NCBI GenBank assembly: GCA_964410645.1 | Contig: CAYPHV010000003.1 | Span: 1 to 63,876 of the forward strand | Reading direction: 5' to 3' | DNA length: 63,876 bases | Source: JALTBU01 sp964410645 | GTDB lineage: Bacteria; Campylobacterota; Campylobacteria; Campylobacterales; Nautiliaceae | Part shown: piece after piece, positions 17,176-25,358 of the stretch | Layout: every line of letters begins with the position of its first letter | How positions within the stretch are numbered: position 1 is the stretch's first letter | The notes under the pieces: generated by a model | What the model was told of the DNA's origin: nothing | Seen by the model: only the letters and a program-made list of their open reading frames with translations | The model's database searches: none | Made by a program: the position numbers and the translations under genes

Positions 17176-17520
17176 TTAATATTTTCCTTTTAAGCTTCCG
17201 AAATATTGTATTTTTTCTAGAGGTTTTTCTTTATTTAATTCTTTTACAGTTTTTTTGAAATCAATATTTTCTTTCATTTTTTCTATTTCTTCTGCACAAT
17301 AGCTCATATGCATATTGGCACTAATAATAAAAGGCATTTTTTTAATACACCTTATTTTATTGATTTCTTCTTCAACGCATTCGCCTTCAATGGTAATAAT
17401 TATGATTCCTTTGTTTTTTTCGCCAAAATGCATATCGCACAGTCCGCTTTTTTTTAAATTTCCCCATACTTCATTATAATATTTTGGTTGTGTTTTAACT
17501 ATAATACTTGATATATTCAT
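17176..17520 (-). CDS. napD: Periplasmic nitrate reductase assembly chaperone NapD
   Basis: 114-residue cytosolic chaperone that binds the NapA twin-arginine signal peptide. The ferredoxin-like fold begins with NISSIIVKTQPKY and continues through GIIIITIEG. The family is small and divergent, so the assignment leans on position in a nap locus and on this N-terminal pattern. The ATG at 17520 is preferred to an upstream ATG because AAAGGAGT precedes it. The ~40 C-terminal residues extend beyond the usual NapD length. It lies 62 bases downstream of napB. Confidence 0.75.
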   Translation of the reverse strand: MNISSIIVKTQPKYYNEVWGNLKKSGLCDMHFGEKNKGIIIITIEGECVEEEINKIRCIKKMPFIISANMHMSYCAEEIEKMKENIDFKKTVKELNKEKPLEKIQYFGSLKGKY

Positions 17521-17582
17521 TTTTACTCCTTTAATTTCCATATAATTATTTTATCTGAACTGGTATTAATAACATGATTGCT

Positions 17583-18113
17583 TTATTTGTTTTTGATGTC
17601 TATTATACTTTTTAATCCTGGATTTGATTTTATAGATTTAAATTTATTTTCTATTATGGGATTTACATTGGCCTGAGGTGTGTGGCAGGTTGTGCAAAAA
17701 TATCTGCTTCCTGCTATCCTGCGAATTTTTTTGTTATTTTTAAAATTATCAACAAAATGATCTTTTGGTATTGGAACTACTCCAAAAGCTTCGGCGTTTT
17801 GTGGCAAATGGCAATTTAAACACGTATTATTTTTTGTTGTAATTGGTGTCATTCCGGCAATACTATGAGGTATCATAGGAGGTGCCGTTACAAAAGATTT
17901 TTTATAAAGTTTTACTTTTCCCGGAATAGGGGCTTGAGAATTGTATGTTACAACAGGAAGATTTTGAGAATCTTTTTCAAGTCCTGCTTTTCTTATTCCT
18001 GTAACAGAAACTGCTTTGTTTATCACTGAATTTGTATCAGTATTGTTTGCACTGTTGCATCCAGTAAATAATATTAATGCACAGGTGGTGCTAATTAGCA
18101 ATATTTTTTTCAT
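17583..18113 (-). CDS. napB: Nitrate reductase dihaem cytochrome NapB
   Basis: 176-residue dihaem cytochrome c, the electron-transfer partner of NapA. Haem motifs are CLNCH (98-102) and CTTCH (140-144), and the family PPMIPHSI segment is present. The start ATG at 18113 follows AAGGAG. Unusually, the N-terminus ends in LFTGC, a good lipobox with Cys19, suggesting a membrane-anchored lipoprotein rather than the usual soluble periplasmic form. A degenerate frame sits between it and napA where other nap genes are expected. Confidence 0.88.
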   Translation of the reverse strand: MKKILLISTTCALILFTGCNSANNTDTNSVINKAVSVTGIRKAGLEKDSQNLPVVTYNSQAPIPGKVKLYKKSFVTAPPMIPHSIAGMTPITTKNNTCLNCHLPQNAEAFGVVPIPKDHFVDNFKNNKKIRRIAGSRYFCTTCHTPQANVNPIIENKFKSIKSNPGLKSIIDIKNK

Positions 18114-18127
18114 TTTTTCTCCTTTTT

Positions 18128-18291
18128 TCACATTTTTTTGGTGATAATGTATCGGTTTAATGTATTAATTCCAATATCGTTGACAATCATTTTATCTTTT
18201 TTAGTAAATGCACTTACAACAGCTCCTCTGGTTGTTGCTGCTGTTATTTGAAGCAATCCGTTAATAAAGTTTTTATATTTGCTATTTATCT
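18128..18291 (-). pseudogene. Gene fragment between napA and napB
   Basis: A minus-strand frame with no conventional start is open from inside the napA end to a TGA at 18128. It encodes a clean C-terminal segment: INGLLQITAATTRGAVVSAF, then TKKDKMIVNDIGINTLNRYI. It reads like the last strand pair of a beta-propeller such as NapL, but that identification is weak. The related order napAGHBFLD predicts napG and napH here, so deletion has probably left this scar. Confidence 0.45.
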
Positions 18292-21114
18292 TTATGCTTT
18301 ATAAATTTTAACTGCTGTTTTTTTGTAATCTGTTTCTTTACTCATAGGACATGTTGCATCAAGAGTACATTTGTTGATTAATATTCTTTCATCAAACCAT
18401 GGAATCATAACAAGACCTCTTGGCGGTTTGTTTCTTCCTTTTGTTTCAACTCTTGCTTTTACTCTGCCACGCCTGCTTTCAATTACTGCCAAATCAAGTC
18501 TATTTAGTCCAAGTTCTTTTGCATCTTCCGGATTCATATATAAAAGTGCTTCCGGCATAGCCCTGTAAAGTTCCGGTACTCTCATGGTCATAGTTCCTGT
18601 ATGCCAGTGTTCAAGAACCCTGCCTGTGCATAACCAGAATTTATATCCTTCGGTATCATATTTAGGATCTTCCGGGTGAACCATAAACGGTCTAAAAAAT
18701 ATTTTTGCCTTATTTGCTAAATGAACTTTTCCAAGGCTTTCAATCGGATGATTTAGATTTCCTTTCTTAATTGTTTTTAACAGTGGTCCGTAAAATGCGA
18801 ATTTTTCACCGGGTTGTACAAATTTTCTTGCATATGGGTCATAATTTGCATTAAATCTCCATTTTGTTTCATGTCCGTTAACTACAGGCCATCTTAAACC
18901 TCTTACTTTTTGATATGTATCAAAATCTGCCAGGTCATGTCCACGTCCGATACCAAATTTTCTGTATTCTTCCCACATTGCTTTTTGAATAAAGAATCCG
19001 TAGCCTTTGAATACATTGCCATCGCTGCCTATTACATTTCTAATATCGCCTTCGGCTTCTGTATTTCCGTGTCTGTATCCGTTTGCATCAATTGCTATTT
19101 TGTCTGGCCATGGGAAATTCTTGCGGTATTCAGGCCTATTGAATAATACGTCAAATAACGTGTTTTCCGTAGAGTAGCCCATAGCTTTTGCTTTTTCTAA
19201 CACATCTGGTAAATGATCTTTAGGCCATGCATGCCAAACTTCTTTTAGTTTGAATCTTTTTGCAAATTCTGTAAGTGTCCACAAATCAGGCATTGCACTT
19301 CCGGGAGCTACAACCTGTTGTCTCCAGTGCTGTGTTCTTCTTTCTGCATTTCCATAAGCCCCCCATTTTTCATAAATCATACCGATTGGCAATATTAAAT
19401 CAGCTACTCTTGCGGATATACCGGGATAGCATTCACTGACTACAACAAAATTGTCCATTGTTCTTGCAGCTTTAACCCAGTGATTCGCATTTGCTGTATT
19501 TTGCCATGGATTATTAACTTGTGCCCATACCCATTTTAAATGTCCGCTTTCAAGTTCTCTCATCATTTTTACAAAATGAAATCCAACTTTTGGATTAATG
19601 GTTCCATGCGGAATTTTCCATAATTTTTCTGCAATTTTTCTGTGTTTTGGGTTTGTTACAAGCATATCTGCCGGAAGTCTGTGGCAAAATGTTCCTACTT
19701 CTCTTGCCGTCCCGCATGCACTTGGCTGGCCTGTTAGAGAAAACGCCCCGTTTCCAGGCTCTGCTTGTTTGCCAAGGAGTAAATGAACCATATATATTAT
19801 TTCATTAATCCAGCTGCCTCTAACGTGTTGGTTGAATCCCATAGCCCAGAAAGATACTGCTTTTCTGTCTTTTTCAATATAAAGATCAGCTAATTTTTTT
19901 AGTTTTGCTTTAAAACTTTCCAAACTTTCGTTTCTATCGCCTTTTGCAACTTCTGCCACATAATCAAGCGTATAAGGTTCAACCGCCCTTTTAAATTCAT
20001 CAAATGTAATCTGCCAATGGAAGAATGGAGCATGGCCTTTTCTGTGATTCATTATCATTTCGTCTCCGGCTTTCCATTTGCCAAGACCTTTAAGCGCTAC
20101 CGCCTCTTCAGGAGTTACCATTTTTGAAGTCTGTTTCCTAATAGTTTGCATTTCTTTTTCACTGTATCCGAGTTTTTTAGCAACTGATGGTTCTCTCATG
20201 CCGTATCCGGTATCAACTGTACCTGTTGCAAAAACGGTATGTTTTTTAACAAAATCCCAATTTACCGCATTTCTTTTAATAATTTCCCTACCGATATAAT
20301 TCATAATAGCAAGGTCTGTGTTTGGTCTGAAAATGATTTCCATATCGGCAAGGTTTGAACATCTGTTTCTATAAGTAGAAAGATTTACAACTATGTATTT
20401 ATCGGGATTGTTTAATTTTGCATCAGATACCCTTGACCAGAGAATAGGATGCATTTCTGCCATATTTGCACCCCAGGTAATTACAGTATCTGTTAATTCT
20501 ATATCATCATAGCATCCACTTGGTTCATCAATGCCGAATGTCTGATAGAATCCGACAACCGCACTTGCCATACAGTGCCTTGCATTAGAATCGATATTGT
20601 TGCTTCTCCATCCGGCTTTTACAAGTTTGCTTGCAGCATATCCTTCTTCAATGGTATATTGGCCTGAACCGAAAATACCTATTGACGTAGGACCGTATTG
20701 ATTATAATATTTTTTAAATTGTATTTCCATTTCGTCGAATGCTCTTTTCCAGCTTACTGGTCTAAACGGAGCATTTTTACTAAACTTGCCGTTTTCATCA
20801 AGTCTTAATAACGGTTGGGTAAGTCTGTCCGCGCCGTACATTATTTTTGCATTAAAATAACCTTTAATACAATTAATGCCTCTGTTAACCGGAGATTTAG
20901 GGTCGCCTTTTACCGCTACAACTTTGTTTTCTTTTGTAGCTACCATAATTCCGCAACCTGTTCCACAAAAACGGCATACCGCTTTGTCCCAATGCCAGTT
21001 CTGCTGAGTGTTTTGAGCCTGTGCTTTTGCGTCTTCGGGAATTGATATACCCGCTGCACTCGCAGCCGCTACCGCTGCTGTTGTTTTTAGAAAGTCTCTT
21101 CTATTCATTGGCAT
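18292..21114 (-). CDS. napA: Periplasmic nitrate reductase catalytic subunit NapA
   Basis: 940-residue Mo-bis-MGD enzyme reducing nitrate to nitrite in the periplasm. It starts with a twin-arginine signal (RRDFLK, Arg5-Arg6). Cysteines 47, 50, 54 and 82 bind the 4Fe-4S cluster (CRFCGTGC ... GINC). Cys181 in ARHCMASAVVGF is the molybdenum ligand. Length and the C-terminal cofactor-binding domain are those of the long Campylobacterota NapA. A strong AGAAGGAG lies upstream. The neighbouring TOBE/ModC genes may supply molybdate. The quinol-oxidising partners NapGH or NapC are not intact nearby. Confidence 0.96.
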   Translation of the reverse strand: MPMNRRDFLKTTAAVAAASAAGISIPEDAKAQAQNTQQNWHWDKAVCRFCGTGCGIMVATKENKVVAVKGDPKSPVNRGINCIKGYFNAKIMYGADRLTQPLLRLDENGKFSKNAPFRPVSWKRAFDEMEIQFKKYYNQYGPTSIGIFGSGQYTIEEGYAASKLVKAGWRSNNIDSNARHCMASAVVGFYQTFGIDEPSGCYDDIELTDTVITWGANMAEMHPILWSRVSDAKLNNPDKYIVVNLSTYRNRCSNLADMEIIFRPNTDLAIMNYIGREIIKRNAVNWDFVKKHTVFATGTVDTGYGMREPSVAKKLGYSEKEMQTIRKQTSKMVTPEEAVALKGLGKWKAGDEMIMNHRKGHAPFFHWQITFDEFKRAVEPYTLDYVAEVAKGDRNESLESFKAKLKKLADLYIEKDRKAVSFWAMGFNQHVRGSWINEIIYMVHLLLGKQAEPGNGAFSLTGQPSACGTAREVGTFCHRLPADMLVTNPKHRKIAEKLWKIPHGTINPKVGFHFVKMMRELESGHLKWVWAQVNNPWQNTANANHWVKAARTMDNFVVVSECYPGISARVADLILPIGMIYEKWGAYGNAERRTQHWRQQVVAPGSAMPDLWTLTEFAKRFKLKEVWHAWPKDHLPDVLEKAKAMGYSTENTLFDVLFNRPEYRKNFPWPDKIAIDANGYRHGNTEAEGDIRNVIGSDGNVFKGYGFFIQKAMWEEYRKFGIGRGHDLADFDTYQKVRGLRWPVVNGHETKWRFNANYDPYARKFVQPGEKFAFYGPLLKTIKKGNLNHPIESLGKVHLANKAKIFFRPFMVHPEDPKYDTEGYKFWLCTGRVLEHWHTGTMTMRVPELYRAMPEALLYMNPEDAKELGLNRLDLAVIESRRGRVKARVETKGRNKPPRGLVMIPWFDERILINKCTLDATCPMSKETDYKKTAVKIYKA

Positions 21115-21325
21115 AGTTACTCCTTCTAAGATTTAAAAATTTAATATTAATATGATATCTCTTTTTTTACAGTTGTAGCTTAATTTAAGCTTAATTTAAA
21201 TTTAGGGACGTTTTTTTAGCACAGTTGCTACATATATAATTTGGATATAATATAAAATATTTATGGTAAAATATTATTTCATCCATTTAATAAAATAATA
21301 CAAAAGCAGTAACAGAGGAACAAAA
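21115..21325. promoter_or_regulatory. Divergent napA / mod control region
   Basis: A 211-bp intergenic region between divergent napA and the TOBE gene. It holds a tandem 11-bp direct repeat AGCTTAATTTA at 21177-21198, with one copy per helical turn. Two copies of an ACAGTTG-centred sequence are also present (TACAGTTGTAGC near 21169 and CACAGTTGCTAC near 21220). TATAAT-like boxes occur in both directions. One or both repeat sets may be operators for nitrate- or molybdate-responsive control. No regulator is identified. Confidence 0.45.
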
Positions 21326-21694
21326 ATGAATAAAATAAAAGCAAAGCTTGTCAGCATAAAATCAATAGATAATTTGAATTTATTGGAATTTGAAAAAAAA
21401 GGGCAAACAATAAAAGTATTGATTTTGCAAATGAATATCAATTTAAAAATAGGGGATGAAGCTTTACTTTATGTTAAGCCTACAAAATTATTTTTAAATA
21501 ACGATAAATGTAATTTTGAAAATGTTTTGGAAGTTACTGTAAAACATATTAACAAAGGAAAAATTCTTGCAAGTATTATATGCGAATTTGAAGAAGAGAT
21601 TGAAGTTCTTATGCTAAAAGAATATGTTAATTTTCACAATAAAGCTTATTTGTTTTTTAAATCCAGTGATATTTCTGTGATAGGAAAAATATGA
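21326..21694 (+). CDS. TOBE/molbindin-domain protein
   Basis: 122 residues that read as a pair of short beta-rich molybdate-binding TOBE-like units (KAKLVSIKSIDNLNLLEF; VLEVTVKHINKGKILASIIC). C. jejuni carries a comparable small protein within its mod locus. It overlaps the ModC-like ATPase by 4 bases (ATGA). It may buffer molybdate or sense it in the cytosol. No helix-turn-helix is visible, so it is not a full ModE repressor. Confidence 0.65.
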   Translation: MNKIKAKLVSIKSIDNLNLLEFEKKGQTIKVLILQMNINLKIGDEALLYVKPTKLFLNNDKCNFENVLEVTVKHINKGKILASIICEFEEEIEVLMLKEYVNFHNKAYLFFKSSDISVIGKI

Positions 21695-22545
21695 TATATA
21701 TTAATGTAAGAAAAAATTTATTTGGTATTCAAAAGAATATGTGTTTAGATGTAGAATTAAATATTAAAAAGGGCGATTTTTTAGCCATTAGTGGTGATAG
21801 TGGAAGTGGAAAAACAACACTTCTCAGAATTATATCCGGGCTGGAAAAAGCTGACGGTAAAATAAAAGTGGGAGATGAAGTATGGCTTGATCATAAAACA
21901 TTTTTGCCCCCTCAAAAAAGAGAAATAGGTTTTGTTTTTCAAGATTACGCACTTTTTCCAAATATGAATATTTTACAAAATCTTTTATATGTAAAAAATG
22001 ATAAAAATTTTGCATTAGAGCTTCTTAAGACGGTTTCGCTGCTTGAAATGAAAGACAGATATCCAGTTTCTTTAAGCGGAGGTCAAAAACAGAGGGTTGC
22101 GTTGTGCCGTGCACTTATGAGAAAACCAAAATTATTGCTTTTAGATGAGCCTTTTTCGGCTTTGGATTCCACTACAAGAGAAACTTTACAAAATGAAATA
22201 GCTTTTTTTTATAAAAAATTTAATTTAACAATAATTATAGTTTCGCATTCTTCCAGTGAAATATATAAATTGGCAAATAAAATGATAGAATTAAAACATG
22301 GTAAAATTATTAATATGGGAAAACCGAGTGAAATATTATTAAAAACAAGCGGCAGTGAAAAATTTTCGTTAAAAGGTAGAATTATAAATATAATCAGGGC
22401 GGATATAATAAATATAGCAGTGGTTTCTCTGGGTAATTATATCGTTGAAATTGTTATTTCACAAAATGAAGCTGAAAATTTAAAAAAAGGGGATGAGGTA
22501 CTTATATCCACCAAAGCGTTTCACCCCAATATAAAAAAACTTTAA
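21691..22545 (+). CDS. modC: ModC-like molybdate ABC transporter ATPase
   Basis: 284-residue ABC ATPase. Walker A GDSGSGKTT at 35-43, Q-loop FVFQDYALFP, signature LSGGQKQRVAL near 128 and Walker B LLLLDEPFSALD are all intact. The C-terminal ~60 residues (GRIINIIRADIINIAVV) form a TOBE-like domain as in ModC. It is expected to power molybdate import for NapA and other Mo/W enzymes. No ModA binding protein or ModB permease lies in the window, which is unusual because they normally form one operon. Confidence 0.82.
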   Translation: MIYINVRKNLFGIQKNMCLDVELNIKKGDFLAISGDSGSGKTTLLRIISGLEKADGKIKVGDEVWLDHKTFLPPQKREIGFVFQDYALFPNMNILQNLLYVKNDKNFALELLKTVSLLEMKDRYPVSLSGGQKQRVALCRALMRKPKLLLLDEPFSALDSTTRETLQNEIAFFYKKFNLTIIIVSHSSSEIYKLANKMIELKHGKIINMGKPSEILLKTSGSEKFSLKGRIINIIRADIINIAVVSLGNYIVEIVISQNEAENLKKGDEVLISTKAFHPNIKKL

Positions 22546-22569
22546 ATTTTATGCAAGCAGAAATATCTT

Positions 22570-22677
22570 ATGGATTTTGCTTATCATTGCACCGATTGTC
22601 ATTTACCGCATAATTCATTGACCGGATATTTAATTGCAATTTGTCCATTCAAATTTACTGGAAGTTCTTTCAAATAA
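22570..22677 (+). pseudogene. Remnant of a NapC/NrfH-type multihaem cytochrome
   Basis: A short frame reads MDFAYHCTDCHLPHNSLTGY and then loses resemblance. CxxCH followed by LPHNSL-Y is the hallmark of one haem site in NapC/NirT/NrfH quinol dehydrogenases. Only this one site is left, with no membrane anchor and no other haem motif, and an in-frame stop ends it 35 codons on. It lies between modC and ccsBA. It is best read as the remains of a deleted quinol-oxidising cytochrome gene. Confidence 0.6.
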
Positions 22678-22740
22678 AGATCTAAATAGATTTTTATTTC
22701 TTGTTTAATTTGTGCTAAAATACGTTCAAAAAGGAAAAAC

Positions 22741-25284
22741 ATAAGAAAATTCTTGTTTTGCATTTGTATAGCCAGTACAATAAAAAAAATATATAATTTC
22801 TTTTTCTCACTGGAAACGGCCGTTATATTATCTTTAATTTTTATTTTGGCTATGATGTGGGCTACTCTGGGGTTTTATGTTGATGCTAACGGTATAAAAC
22901 ATGCATATACAATGACAGATTCGTGGAAATATGTATATGAAACCAAATGGTTTGAACTTATTTTATGGGCACTTGGAATAAATTTAATAGGTGTTATGTT
23001 CAGATACAAAACATATAAAAAACTGCCTGTTTTTACTCTTCATATGTCTGTTGTAATAATTTTACTGGGTGCTGGAGTTACAAGATATTTTGGTTATGAA
23101 GGTCAACTTCATGTGCGAAATGGTGAAGCCAAATCTGTTATAATGGTTGAAAGAAACAAATGGAATCCCAGCGATGTTTATCCTAAAAATATAGGATTTA
23201 CAATAAAACTTGACCGGTTTGTAATACATAAATATCCGGGAAGTATGATGCCAAGCAGCTATGACAGTTTTATAACGGTAATAGACAAAGCACATCATAA
23301 AAGATTTAAATTTCATATTTATATGAATCATATTTTAACATATAGAGGTTACAGAGTTTATCAGGAAAGTTATGACAGGGATGAAAAAGGAAGTATTTTT
23401 TCCGTAAATCATGATCCTGGAATGTATGTAACATATTTCGGATATTTACTTTTGGCAATAGGATTTTTTTGGAGCATGCTGTATTCAAAAAGCAGATTTA
23501 TGATAACACTCAGGAAGCTTAGAAAAAGCGGGTTATTTGGTATTGTTTTAATGATACTGATTTCACCTGGGGCACATGCTTTTGATTTGAATAATTATGC
23601 AAAAAAATCTCTGCAGCCGTCAAAAGAATGGTCTTTGGTGTTGGTTCAGAAAAACGGCAGAATAGAGCCTATGGATACACTGGATTTGAATATTGTTCAT
23701 AAAATTTCAAAAAAATCATCAGTATTGGGACTGAATTATAATCAAATAATAGCGGGAATGGTTGCTTTTCCAAACTATTTTCAGCAGCTTCCTTTTATAT
23801 ATGTGGGTCATCCTAAAATTAGACAAATGCTTGGACTTAAAGGAAAATATGCCTCATATAATCAATTCTTTTTGCCAAACGGTGATTTTAGATTTCAAAA
23901 TCAGGTTGAAACTGCTTTAAGGACGCCAGATAAAGACAGAACTCAGCTTCAAAGAGAATCTTTAAAAATAAACGAAAGAGTTTATGTGGCTTTTACTGTT
24001 TATAATGCTTCTATTTTTCATTTGTTTCCGACACCTGAGAGTAAAAAGATGAATTATAAATGGTTTAATCTTCCGGAAATTGATAAAAATGTAAAAATGA
24101 ATCTTTTAAGTCCGATGGATACTAATTTTTATTTTAATTTATTTAAAAATTTGGCTTTTGGAGTTCGCGGATTTAATGCAGAGAAAACCAAAAAAGCACG
24201 AACAGAGATTTATCAGCTGCAAAAAAATTACAGCGCAAAAATATTGCCTTCAAAAAGCAGGGTTAAATGGGAAATAGCATATAACCATTTACAAATATTT
24301 CCAAAACTTACAGGTATTTATTTATTGCTTGGTTTAATCGCTATTATTATAGGATTTATAGAAATTTTAAAATTAAAAAAATTTAAAAAAATTGAATTTG
24401 GTATTGTAATTTTCGGTTGGATTGCATTTTTAGCCCATATTGGAAATATGTTTTTAAGATGGTATATTTCCGGTCATGCCCCTTGGTCTGACGCGTATGA
24501 ATCTATTATATTTATAGCATTAGGAGCTGTTTTTGCATCTTTGATTTTTTTCAAACGTTCCATGCTTGCTTTTGGCGCAGGTTTTTTTGTGGCCGGTATG
24601 TTTATGTTTGTGGCCCATTTGAGCAATATTGACCCTCAAATTACCAATCTTGTTCCTGTTTTGAAAAGTTACTGGCTTTTAGTGCATGTTGCGGTTATTA
24701 CTTCAAGCTTTGGTTTTTTGGCCGTCGGCAGTATGTTGGGTTTTCTTAATTTGATTCTTTTTGGCATTAAAAAATATATGGACAGAGATTTGGATAAACA
24801 GATAAAACAGCTAAACAATATTATATACATAGCTTTTTATATAGGTCTTGCCCTTTTAACAATAGGTACTTTTTTAGGCGGTATATGGGCTAATGAAAGC
24901 TGGGGCAGATATTGGAGCTGGGACCCAAAAGAGACATGGAGTTTAATCAGTATAGTAGTTTTTGCATTGGTGATTCATACAAAAATGATTTCGAAAAAAG
25001 GGGAGTTTGTTTTTTCATTGTTGGCGTTTCTCAGTTTCTTCTTTATATTAATGACATATTTTGGTGTAAATTTTTATATTGCACAGGGATTGCACAGTTA
25101 TGGACAGGAAAGAGTAGCCGGATATTGGTGGATATATATAATTTTTGCGGGAATGGGCGCATGGTTTGCTGTGGCAGGTGTTACTTTGCTTATGGGAATC
25201 TTGCAGAAAATAAGTTCTTCTGTTACTATAGAAGAAACAAATGAAAATAATGAATATTATCCGCAAACAAAAAATAAAATTTAA
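22741..25284 (+). CDS. ccsBA: Fused cytochrome c synthase CcsBA (system II)
   Basis: About 847 residues combining ResB/CcsB (N-terminal half with several membrane helices and a large periplasmic loop) with CcsA. The CcsA WWD haem-handling domain is seen as ESWGRYWSWDPKETWSLI, flanked by His residues near helix ends. It exports haem and attaches it to CxxCH motifs of apocytochromes. The first conventional start is TTG at 22753, 17 bases past AAGGA at 22731-22735. ATA at 22741 has correct spacing and adds a basic RK ahead of the first helix, so I prefer it, as an inference. It serves NapB and the small cytochromes. Confidence 0.92.
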   Translation: MRKFLFCICIASTIKKIYNFFFSLETAVILSLIFILAMMWATLGFYVDANGIKHAYTMTDSWKYVYETKWFELILWALGINLIGVMFRYKTYKKLPVFTLHMSVVIILLGAGVTRYFGYEGQLHVRNGEAKSVIMVERNKWNPSDVYPKNIGFTIKLDRFVIHKYPGSMMPSSYDSFITVIDKAHHKRFKFHIYMNHILTYRGYRVYQESYDRDEKGSIFSVNHDPGMYVTYFGYLLLAIGFFWSMLYSKSRFMITLRKLRKSGLFGIVLMILISPGAHAFDLNNYAKKSLQPSKEWSLVLVQKNGRIEPMDTLDLNIVHKISKKSSVLGLNYNQIIAGMVAFPNYFQQLPFIYVGHPKIRQMLGLKGKYASYNQFFLPNGDFRFQNQVETALRTPDKDRTQLQRESLKINERVYVAFTVYNASIFHLFPTPESKKMNYKWFNLPEIDKNVKMNLLSPMDTNFYFNLFKNLAFGVRGFNAEKTKKARTEIYQLQKNYSAKILPSKSRVKWEIAYNHLQIFPKLTGIYLLLGLIAIIIGFIEILKLKKFKKIEFGIVIFGWIAFLAHIGNMFLRWYISGHAPWSDAYESIIFIALGAVFASLIFFKRSMLAFGAGFFVAGMFMFVAHLSNIDPQITNLVPVLKSYWLLVHVAVITSSFGFLAVGSMLGFLNLILFGIKKYMDRDLDKQIKQLNNIIYIAFYIGLALLTIGTFLGGIWANESWGRYWSWDPKETWSLISIVVFALVIHTKMISKKGEFVFSLLAFLSFFFILMTYFGVNFYIAQGLHSYGQERVAGYWWIYIIFAGMGAWFAVAGVTLLMGILQKISSSVTIEETNENNEYYPQTKNKI

Positions 25285-25358
25285 AAAAGCAGTATAATCT
25301 GTAAATGATGCGGAAATGAAAATATTTGTATAAACAGAGTTTATTAAAAAGGTAAATT

